5,379 nucleotides of DNA, from assembly GCA_002714195.1 (NCBI GenBank), contig PAWK01000078.1, positions 3,723-9,101 of the forward strand. The letters run 5' to 3'. Below are positions 1-5,379 of the stretch, one piece after another. Under the pieces are notes generated by a model. That model saw only the letters and a list, made by a program, of their open reading frames with translations, had not been told where the DNA came from and made no database searches. Position 1 is the first letter of the stretch, and every line of letters begins with the position of its first letter. The position numbers and the translations under genes were made by a program. The stretch comes from Gammaproteobacteria bacterium. Its GTDB lineage: Bacteria > Pseudomonadota > Gammaproteobacteria > Pseudomonadales > Pseudohongiellaceae.

Positions 1-382
1 CAGTGATTTCCGTTTCGCCATAATCGGGACCAACCGAAGCGGTGCCTGTCAAAACTGGCGTTCCGTCTTCTTTCTCGGCTCCTATCCTGGTGATGCCTTT
101 CTCCTCAGACGGTTTCTCTACAAAAGCTCGAACACTCTCCCCCTCAACAACCATATTCTGGTAATGGGCACTGATACAGCCCTTCACAAACCACTCGTCC
201 CCATAGATCTTATGAAGAAGCGGCACAAATTGGCTAAAATGAGTTGGCCCTTCAATCGGAGCGCCGCTAAAACCTAGATCGCCGGCCATCTTGTCATCAT
301 GTATTGAGAGGTGACCGTCGTATTCCTGGGTTCCCAACATTTGTCTAGGTTGTCTGAACTCGCTGTACATTAATTCGCCCAT
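1..382 (-). CDS. MaoC-like / hot-dog-fold protein, C-terminus outside window
   Basis: Translating the minus strand from the ATG at 380-382 gives 127 codons without a stop before the window edge, so only the N-terminal part is present. A strong Shine-Dalgarno AGGAGG lies 7 bases before the ATG, which fixes this start over the in-frame Met5. Residues 28-45 (H28, D29, A33, G37-F38, P42-I43, G45) follow the HxDxxxAxxxGFxxPIxxG pattern of MaoC-type enoyl-CoA hydratases. Residues 69-117 (CISAHYQN, then a GES turn, then DGTPVLTGTASV) look like the central strands of a hot-dog fold. Proteins of this fold act on acyl-CoA or acyl-ACP thioesters as hydratases or thioesterases. The usual catalytic D-x-N-P-x-H is not intact: H28 is kept, but the Asp and Asn-Pro positions read Gly and Leu-Ser. 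Activity and substrate are therefore open. It is divergent from the SDR gene and may share its control region. Confidence 0.72.
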   Translation of the reverse strand, partial: MGELMYSEFRQPRQMLGTQEYDGHLSIHDDKMAGDLGFSGAPIEGPTHFSQFVPLLHKIYGDEWFVKGCISAHYQNMVVEGESVRAFVEKPSEEKGITRIGAEKEDGTPVLTGTASVGPDYGETEIT

Positions 383-497
383 TGGCGTTCCTCCTAAAAT
401 TTAATGTGTCTTATCGAGTGCTATTCTTTTATCGAATCAACACAGTCAGTTAGTATCTATAAGATTAAAAATTAATGCAGAGTTTAAGCGAGGAATC
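383..497. promoter_or_regulatory. Divergent intergenic region between hot-dog gene and SDR gene
   Basis: This AT-rich 115-base gap must carry the control signals of both flanking genes. For the plus-strand SDR gene a weak sigma70-like pair can be drawn: TCAACA at 437-442, 17 bases, then TAAGAT at 460-465, with an overlapping TATAAG at 458-463. The SDR ribosome binding site GAGGA (490-494) is only 3 bases from the ATG. No convincing promoter pair was found by eye for the minus-strand gene. Two direct copies of TTATCGA, at 411-417 and 429-435, start 18 bases apart and could be operator half-sites. All of these box assignments are low-confidence readings of short motifs. Confidence 0.35.
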
Positions 498-1292
498 ATG
501 AAAAATCTTTTTTCTGTGGAAGGGAAAGTAGCAATAGTAACTGGAGGCTCTAGAGGGATAGGCGAGATGATCGCGGCGGGTTATCTTGCCAACGGCGCCA
601 AAGTTTATATCAGCTCAAGAAAGGCGGACGCATGCGTGGCAACCGCAGAAAAATTGGTCAATGAATTTGGCGGTGAGTGCATCCCTATTCCAGCAGATCT
701 CTCCAATCTTGATGGAATAAATAATTTTGTACAGGAATTCTCTAAAAATGAATCCAATCTGGACATTTTAGTTAATAATGCCGGCGTCGCATGGGGCGCA
801 CCTCTTGAGGAATTTCCAGAATTAGGTTGGGACAAAGTCATGAATACCAATGTCAAAGGAGTCTTCTTTTTGACACAGCAGCTTCTTCAACATCTCCAAC
901 AAAACACGACATCCGAAAACCCAGCCCACGTCATCAACGTGGGTTCCGTGGACGGTATCAAAACACCCGTTTTTGACAATTTCTCATACGGCCCGTCTAA
1001 AGCCGCTGTCCATCATCTGACTCGCGTCTTAGCCGCTCATCTGATCAAGCGAAATATTATTGTTAATGGTATCGCGCCCGGACCTTTCCCAACCTTTATG
1101 CTAAGTGCGGGAGTCGGCGGTGGAGGCGATACTGAAAATACAGACTGGGACGCGGTCGGAAAAAGTAACCCCAGAGGCAGGGTGGGCATGGCCGAAGACA
1201 TTGCTGGCTTGGCAATTTTTCTGAGCTCGCGGGCATGCGGATTCACGGTGGGCGATGTCATCACCTGCGATGGAGGAGCAGTGGTTTCTTGA
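498..1292 (+). CDS. Short-chain dehydrogenase/reductase (SDR), RhlG-like
   Basis: This complete 264-residue classical SDR is a cytoplasmic NAD(P)-dependent oxidoreductase. Visible motifs are the nucleotide-binding TGGSRGIG (15-22), a Ser-Ser-Arg (39-41) after strand beta2 that favours NADP(H), D67 in ADLS, NNAG (93-96), N118, catalytic S150, Y164 and K168 (YGPSK), PGP (194-196) and a C-terminal DGG (258-260). The segments NNAGVAWGAPLEE, ENPAHVINVGSVDG and SYGPSKAAVHHLTRVLA closely resemble Pseudomonas RhlG, a beta-ketoacyl reductase, including the 14-residue Ser-to-Tyr spacing. Length is close to RhlG (about 256). A glycine-rich stretch (205-210) sits in the variable substrate-binding region, so the substrate may differ. 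The ATG has GAGGA 3 bases upstream, a tight but usable spacing. The gene ends 20 bases before the convergent hydrolase gene. Family is certain; a 3-oxoacyl or other carbonyl substrate is only suggested by the similarity. Confidence 0.93.
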   Translation: MKNLFSVEGKVAIVTGGSRGIGEMIAAGYLANGAKVYISSRKADACVATAEKLVNEFGGECIPIPADLSNLDGINNFVQEFSKNESNLDILVNNAGVAWGAPLEEFPELGWDKVMNTNVKGVFFLTQQLLQHLQQNTTSENPAHVINVGSVDGIKTPVFDNFSYGPSKAAVHHLTRVLAAHLIKRNIIVNGIAPGPFPTFMLSAGVGGGGDTENTDWDAVGKSNPRGRVGMAEDIAGLAIFLSSRACGFTVGDVITCDGGAVVS

Positions 1293-1302
1293 CGCTTGAG
1301 AA

Positions 1303-1326
1303 GTGGGGAGGGTTATTCCTCTCCAC
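1303..1326 (+). terminator. Hairpin between convergent genes, possible terminator
   Basis: GTGGGGAGG (1303-1311) pairs with CCTCTCCAC (1318-1326) around the 6-base loop 1312-1317, giving a 9-bp stem. The one imperfect pair is G-U in the plus-strand RNA but becomes a C-A mismatch in the minus-strand RNA, so the structure favours the SDR transcript. It starts 10 bases after the SDR stop codon. The hydrolase stop codon (TAA, complement of 1313-1315) sits in the loop, and its last codons form one arm. No clear U-tract follows on either strand, so this is not a classical intrinsic terminator. It may instead protect the 3' end, or it may be chance. Confidence 0.4.
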
Positions 1327-2359
1327 CCATACGCTCATACATGCGACTCACGGCAAGCAAGTCATACCCAACGCGCAACACCCCAAGACTCTCCCGAAAG
1401 TTAGTCATGTCAATGGCTTTAGAGGCTGCTTCAGCACTCACACCCTGCTCGTAAAGATGTTTTGTTTTTTGCCAAAGATCTAAATAAAACTCTTGTACCA
1501 AGCCAATCTTTGCTATGTCGGTAAAGGGCATACCATGACCTGGTACGATTTTCTTTATCGCTAGAGACTTCAACTTCTCGAGTGTGCCAGGAAACTCATC
1601 TACATAGCCATCCCCTAGCCAGGATGGCCCCGCTAGCATCATGTCACCGGTGAAAGCCAACTGCTCTTCAGGGAAATAAACTACCAAATCGCCCCCAGAA
1701 TGCGCTCTCCCAAAAAAATAAACCCGAATTTCTCTCGATCCTCGAAAAAGGGTCAGCCTATCACTCAAGGTTAAAGTAGGAGCGACAGGCATTATTTCAT
1801 CCCACTCTGCCAAGTGAGAAACCATCAAGTCATATTGCTCTTGCAACTTCTCTTTTTGCTTAATGTCCAGTGGTTCCGCTAATTTCCTTTGTAACCTATC
1901 AACAACACTTTGCGTGCCAGCCAATCCTCTTCTAAAGTTTACTCTTTGCAAAGGCTGCCTTGACAACTTCATTCGAGTAAACTCATGTCCAATAATTTCG
2001 AGATACGGCAAGTAAGGTGAGTTCTCTTCCGTGAAAGCTTGATTACCATGAGAATGATCATAGTGGTAATGAGAATTAATGAGCGTCGTGACCGGCTTGT
2101 CTGTAAGAGACGTAATTGTTGATATCAAGTCTCTACCCTTCGTTGGCGTTATATGAGAGTCGACTACTAGCACATCCTCATCATTTATTACCACCAGCGC
2201 ATTACTATTGAACAGCCGGGCTTTGGTCTGTGCTAAATAAATTCCCTTACCTACTTCTGTCAGCTTGTGAGTTTCAGTTTCCTGAACGCTATCTGCCCAA
2301 GCAAATCGAGTAATGACCAAAGCAACTAGAAAAACCAAGCAAAACCTTCTTTTCACCAT
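1313..2359 (-). CDS. Exported metallo-beta-lactamase-fold hydrolase
   Basis: This 348-residue protein has a Sec signal peptide: basic KRR (3-5), a hydrophobic core (about 6-17) and a likely signal peptidase I site after A20-W21-A22, so the mature enzyme should be periplasmic. All binuclear metal ligands of the fold are visible: H97, H99, D101 and H102 (HYHYDH), H220 (GRAHSGGD), D239 (FTGDM) and H275 (PGHG). About 117 residues separate H102 from H220, more than is usual in simple family members, and the extra part (about 125-190) is charged and probably helical. The substrate cannot be read; the superfamily includes beta-lactamases, lactonases, thioesterases and sulfatases. It lies 73 bases downstream of the carboxyltransferase gene on the same strand, probably co-transcribed. 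GGAG at 2367-2370 is 7 bases from the ATG and GAGGAG is closer. A GTG at codon 2 is an alternative start that hardly changes the protein. Confidence 0.9.
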   Translation of the reverse strand: MVKRRFCLVFLVALVITRFAWADSVQETETHKLTEVGKGIYLAQTKARLFNSNALVVINDEDVLVVDSHITPTKGRDLISTITSLTDKPVTTLINSHYHYDHSHGNQAFTEENSPYLPYLEIIGHEFTRMKLSRQPLQRVNFRRGLAGTQSVVDRLQRKLAEPLDIKQKEKLQEQYDLMVSHLAEWDEIMPVAPTLTLSDRLTLFRGSREIRVYFFGRAHSGGDLVVYFPEEQLAFTGDMMLAGPSWLGDGYVDEFPGTLEKLKSLAIKKIVPGHGMPFTDIAKIGLVQEFYLDLWQKTKHLYEQGVSAEAASKAIDMTNFRESLGVLRVGYDLLAVSRMYERMGGEE

Positions 2360-2432
2360 TTCTCCTCTCCATAACTAACCCCTTACCTCGTCCCTGAGAG
2401 TGACAGAACAGGATAAGCGATTCAAACCAGAA

Positions 2433-3986
2433 CTAAGGCCGGTAACGGGTTAACGTCGGCTTGCCTATCTCTCCGGCTATCACCTCGTATGCATCCCTTA
2501 TGAAATCAACAAGCAACGGACGGCTCTCTCTTGGATCAATGATATTTTCTATCCCAAAAGCGTGAGCGTTTCTAAAAGGAGAAGAAATTGCCTGTAATCT
2601 TGATTCGATTTCTTCTTTTTTTGAAATCGGGTCATCGGCGCTTTCAATCTCTCTCTTATAAGCTATCGCTGTTCCACCTTCTATGTGCATTGACCCACCA
2701 TGCGTGGAAGGCCAGGCAAAACGCCTATACAGACCTTCGCTACGGGAATGCAAACCACCGGCAACTCCATATAATTGTCGAACCACAAAGCATATATAGG
2801 GCGTGCGGCTCGCCGAAAAAGCGCTCACGACCCTAGCACCAGCACGGACAATACCTTGCTCCTCCTGTTGAGGACCTACAGAGAAACCGGGCTCATCAGC
2901 AAAGTACACTAGAGGTAGGTGGAAAGTTTCACAAAGATCCAACAAACGAAGCGTTTTTTCTCCGGCAGCTATATCCATGGAACCGCCGTTATATTTGGGA
3001 TTGTTTGCCATCACTCCAACAGGAAATCCATCCACTCGGGCTAATCCGGTAATACGTGCCTTCCCGTAATATGGAGCCATTTCAAAAAAGGATTCTTGGT
3101 CCAAAACCCCTGAAACAATTTTCAACGGATCGTAAATTTGGCGACGATTCTTTGGCACAATCGATAAAAGCTCTTCCTCTCTTCTATCTGGATCATCTTT
3201 ACATTCGATTTTCGGCGGCACCTGATAAATGCTCGGAGGCATATAGGACAAAAACTGTTTTACTTGATCAATCGCATCTTCTTCGTCGTCTGCCAAATTC
3301 ATTATCACGCCATTTTTAACCTGAATTCGTTCATCACCAAGATCCTCCTTGGAAATCGACCTACCGGTTGCCTGCTCGACGACCTTCGGGCCCGCCACAA
3401 AGACCTGAGAAGTATTTTTCACCATGACATTGAAGTGACAAAGACAGGCCTGAACAGCTGGCAGTCCAGCCACGGAACCCAACACTGCAGAAACAACAGG
3501 TACCGTATTGAGCATTTCATCAACGCGCCCTCCACCTGTGCTGTTACCGGGCAGATAGGTCCGACCCATTTGTTCGAAGGTCTTTACACTTCCTCCAGTG
3601 GCGTCTAGCAGCCTAACAAAGGGTATTCTTGACTTAAGAGCCAAATCCTCTATGTAGCCTCGTTTATCTCCAACATTGGCATCGGCTGCGCCGCCCCTGA
3701 TTGTGAAATCTCCCCCAGAAAAAGAAACCTTCCGATCATTGACTTTACATATACCAATTACGGTATTTGAAGGTTTGAGTTCTTTGAGCTCATCACCATC
3801 CCACTCGGCGGTTCCGGTTAGTGTCCCAACTTCCTGAAAAGAACCTTCGTCAGCCAACAAATCCACCCGCTCTCTAACCGTAAGTTTTCCTCTTCCGTGC
3901 TGGAAATCGATTCCTTCCTTTCCACCCATCTCTTTTGCCAGTCGCTCCTGGCGACGTAACTCGTCAACTTCATCTTGCCAACTCAC
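2433..3986 (-). CDS. Acyl-CoA carboxylase carboxyltransferase (beta) subunit
   Basis: This complete 517-residue protein of the PccB/MccB/AccD5 carboxyltransferase family has the usual length. These cytoplasmic enzymes move CO2 between carboxybiotin and an acyl-CoA. The N-terminal crotonase-like half shows GKLTVRERVDLL with GSF (33-50), GGDFTIRGGA (91-100), the region around D128-S133, and MVKNTSQVFVAGPKVV (188-203). The C-terminal half shows YDP and GVLD (285-295), ARVDGFPVGVMANNP (316-330), DEPGF (364-368), and AWP (424-426) with EGG (436-438). The first oxyanion region reads D-A-T-G-G-S where PccB-like proteins have D-S-G-G-A-R. The segment at 404-416 (YGVAGGLHS) differs from the common YGGAY form. 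The acyl substrate is therefore uncertain. No biotin carboxylase or biotin carrier gene is in the window. Translation starts at GTG (complement of 3984-3986), with AGAGG 5 bases upstream. It is divergent from the thiamine enzyme and leads the hydrolase gene. Confidence 0.92.
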   Translation of the reverse strand: MSWQDEVDELRRQERLAKEMGGKEGIDFQHGRGKLTVRERVDLLADEGSFQEVGTLTGTAEWDGDELKELKPSNTVIGICKVNDRKVSFSGGDFTIRGGAADANVGDKRGYIEDLALKSRIPFVRLLDATGGSVKTFEQMGRTYLPGNSTGGGRVDEMLNTVPVVSAVLGSVAGLPAVQACLCHFNVMVKNTSQVFVAGPKVVEQATGRSISKEDLGDERIQVKNGVIMNLADDEEDAIDQVKQFLSYMPPSIYQVPPKIECKDDPDRREEELLSIVPKNRRQIYDPLKIVSGVLDQESFFEMAPYYGKARITGLARVDGFPVGVMANNPKYNGGSMDIAAGEKTLRLLDLCETFHLPLVYFADEPGFSVGPQQEEQGIVRAGARVVSAFSASRTPYICFVVRQLYGVAGGLHSRSEGLYRRFAWPSTHGGSMHIEGGTAIAYKREIESADDPISKKEEIESRLQAISSPFRNAHAFGIENIIDPRESRPLLVDFIRDAYEVIAGEIGKPTLTRYRP

Positions 3987-4096
3987 AGTGACCTCTCATT
4001 ATAAAATCAAGACCTACCCCATTGATTCGGTGGAAAGTCCCAACACTTTTTTATTGATTACGTTAGAGTCTATAGTTCTTAAAGGGAGACTTCGAG
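3987..4096. promoter_or_regulatory. Divergent intergenic region between carboxyltransferase and ThDP-enzyme genes
   Basis: This 110-base gap should carry promoters for both flanking genes. Facing the carboxyltransferase, a perfect TATAAT lies on the minus strand at 3998-4003, but no good -35 box sits at 16-18 bases, and a start from it would fall inside the ribosome binding site. Facing the thiamine enzyme, TATAGT at 4071-4076 is a good -10 match with a poor -35. A start about 7 bases on would leave a leader of some 14 bases that still contains the GGGAG site (4084-4088), 8 bases from the ATG. TTGATT occurs on the plus strand at 4022-4027 and 4054-4059 and on the minus strand at 4005-4010. 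Promoter calls are tentative. Confidence 0.35.
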
Positions 4097-5379
4097 ATGC
4101 GTGGAAGACAGGTATTCATGGAGAGTCTAATAGCTCACGGGGTAGATGCTATTTTTGGTAACCCTGGAACCACAGAAAACCCACTTCTAGACAGTCTTGT
4201 AGATTACCCAAGCATCAAGTATTACGTCGCCCTACAAGAGAGCATCGCGATGAGCGCAGCCAGTTTTTACGCTCAAGCAAAAGGAAGTGCAAGCGTCGTA
4301 AACCTGCATGTCGCACCGGGATTAGGAAATGCTATCGGGATGATGTTCGGTGCTTTGAAAGCAAACTCGCCTGTTTTAGTCACCGCGGGACAACAAGACA
4401 CTAGAATGCGCTTGCGTGAACCATTGCTTTCCTACGATCTGGTCGAGATGGCCAAGCCAGTAGTCAAATGGTCTGCAGAACCCAGAACGGCCGACGAAAT
4501 GGGCCCAATTCTTAGCAAGGCATTTAAAATCGCCATGACGCCACCTCGCGGACCCGTCTTTATCAGTCTCCCTGTAGACGTGATGTCGGCAGAAACTGCG
4601 GTGCTGGTTTCGACCAACCGGGGTCAACTTGTACCTCCCTCAGCAGATCTCGATCAGATTCAGGAATTGGCCGAAAGATTATCAAGGGCTAGTGCTCCAG
4701 CCATCATCGCCGGGGACGATGTCACCGTCTACGACGGGTTTGACTCTTTGACCAAGATTGCAGAAATCACCGGCGCAGCAGTTTTTCAGGAGGGAATCCG
4801 AGTTCACAATAACTTTCCTAATAATCACCCAAACTACCGGGGTCGCATGCCTTTTCATGCTTCTGCCATTCAAAACTTGTTAACACCGTTTGATCTAGTG
4901 TTGTTGGTAGGAGGACAATTTTTTGAGGAAGTATGGTTTGACGCCGAAAATATGATTCCAAAAAGCGCAGACGTACTGCAAATAGAATCTTCTGCTAAAC
5001 AGTTAGAGCAAAATTTCTCCGTCTCCTATGGAATCGTGGGGCATATTGGGAAAACACTTAAACTGTTATCAGAATCGTTGACCTCAAGCGAAGCATCTAG
5101 CTCAAGAAATCAAAAGCTTTTAGGCATCAGAGAAGAGCGCGAACGCAAAGAAAATCAGAATTCAATCCCAGCAGAACCCTCTCCGATGCATCCTTCAACT
5201 GCGTCGTCGGAAGTCATCAAAGCATTGCCCACCAATGCCATAGTGGTAGACGAATCCATTACCAATTCAGGAGAGGTAGCCAACGCTCTAAATCTATCGA
5301 GACCGCATCAATTCTACGCCGGACGAGGTGGCGGGATCGGTCAAGGTGTCGCAGGCGCTATCGGAATACAGATAGCACA
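4097..5379 (+). CDS. Thiamine-diphosphate enzyme, benzoylformate decarboxylase-like, C-terminus outside window
   Basis: 427 codons are open to the window edge; the family is usually 520-570 residues, so roughly the last 100-140 are missing, including the GDG...N cofactor-binding motif. The N-terminal pyrimidine-binding domain shows FGNPGTTENP (20-29), catalytic E48 in ALQE, H71 in NLHVAPGLGNA (69-79), TAGQQ (96-100) and KWS (124-126). The middle domain runs from about 185 to 330, with H244 in NHPNYRG. E48, H71 and H244 match Glu47, His70 and His281 of Pseudomonas benzoylformate decarboxylase (MdlC). The active-site Ser26 of MdlC reads Thr25 here. The last visible part, GRGGGIGQGVAGAIG, begins the second cofactor domain. 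Such enzymes decarboxylate 2-oxo acids to aldehydes or join them by carboligation. A charged, low-conservation linker spans about 325-362. GGGAG lies 8 bases before the ATG. Acetolactate synthase-like activity is less likely but not excluded. Confidence 0.9.
   Translation, partial: MRGRQVFMESLIAHGVDAIFGNPGTTENPLLDSLVDYPSIKYYVALQESIAMSAASFYAQAKGSASVVNLHVAPGLGNAIGMMFGALKANSPVLVTAGQQDTRMRLREPLLSYDLVEMAKPVVKWSAEPRTADEMGPILSKAFKIAMTPPRGPVFISLPVDVMSAETAVLVSTNRGQLVPPSADLDQIQELAERLSRASAPAIIAGDDVTVYDGFDSLTKIAEITGAAVFQEGIRVHNNFPNNHPNYRGRMPFHASAIQNLLTPFDLVLLVGGQFFEEVWFDAENMIPKSADVLQIESSAKQLEQNFSVSYGIVGHIGKTLKLLSESLTSSEASSSRNQKLLGIREERERKENQNSIPAEPSPMHPSTASSEVIKALPTNAIVVDESITNSGEVANALNLSRPHQFYAGRGGGIGQGVAGAIGIQIA

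Noticed and set aside
605..856. Minus-strand open frame inside the SDR gene
   Set aside because: It lies fully opposite a well-supported gene with all SDR motifs, has no family-like motif and no clear ribosome binding site.
1235..1483. Plus-strand open frame across the SDR end and hydrolase end
   Set aside because: It overlaps both supported genes out of frame or antisense, and its protein has no recognisable domain.
2360..2372. Upstream ATG 13 bases before the hydrolase start
   Set aside because: It is out of frame with the hydrolase; the chosen ATG gives a proper signal peptide and has GGAG at good spacing.
2360..2432. Possible terminator or separate promoter between the carboxyltransferase and hydrolase genes
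   Set aside because: No stable stem with a U-tract and no good -35/-10 pair was seen in the 73 bases, so simple co-transcription is preferred.
3264..3608. Plus-strand 114-codon open frame inside the carboxyltransferase gene
   Set aside because: It is antisense to conserved carboxyltransferase motifs; the composition is what antisense reading of such a gene gives.
4376..4873. Three short minus-strand open frames inside the ThDP-enzyme gene
   Set aside because: They are antisense to conserved decarboxylase sequence and overlap one another; no motif supports them.

Overview
The window holds five protein-coding genes, two of them cut by the window edges, packed with short gaps. No RNA genes, insertion sequences, CRISPR arrays or other mobile elements were seen. 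Base composition looks moderate (roughly mid-40s to 50 % G+C by eye). Purine-rich Shine-Dalgarno sites, a Sec-type signal peptide and an RhlG-like reductase point to a Gram-negative bacterium, most likely a proteobacterium. A marine or soil gammaproteobacterium is a plausible guess, but the sequence does not prove it.

Layout from left to right: (1) 1-382, minus strand, a MaoC-like/hot-dog-fold protein whose C-terminus lies outside the window. (2) 383-497, a divergent intergenic region. (3) 498-1292, plus strand, an SDR reductase resembling RhlG. (4) 1293-1312, a short convergent gap spanned by a hairpin. (5) 1313-2359, minus strand, an exported metallo-beta-lactamase-fold hydrolase. (6) 2433-3986, minus strand, the carboxyltransferase subunit of an acyl-CoA carboxylase; it lies upstream of the hydrolase on the same strand, with a 73-base gap, so the two probably form an operon. 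(7) 3987-4096, a second divergent intergenic region. (8) 4097-5379, plus strand, a thiamine-diphosphate enzyme of the benzoylformate decarboxylase type, cut off before its C-terminal cofactor-binding domain is complete.

Taken together the genes look like an accessory catabolic or acyl-CoA/2-oxo-acid metabolism cluster. The thiamine-diphosphate enzyme would decarboxylate or ligate a 2-oxo acid. The SDR would reduce or oxidise a carbonyl or hydroxyl group. The hot-dog protein may act on an acyl-CoA double bond or thioester. The carboxyltransferase would add or remove CO2 on an acyl-CoA, and the exported hydrolase would process an unknown substrate in the periplasm. This joint pathway is inference from adjacency and family only; no substrate can be read from the sequence. 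Nothing here is clearly a new biological system. The points most worth a second look are the atypical first oxyanion-hole region of the carboxyltransferase, the Ser-to-Thr change in the decarboxylase-like enzyme, the non-canonical MaoC motif, and the long insertion in the hydrolase.
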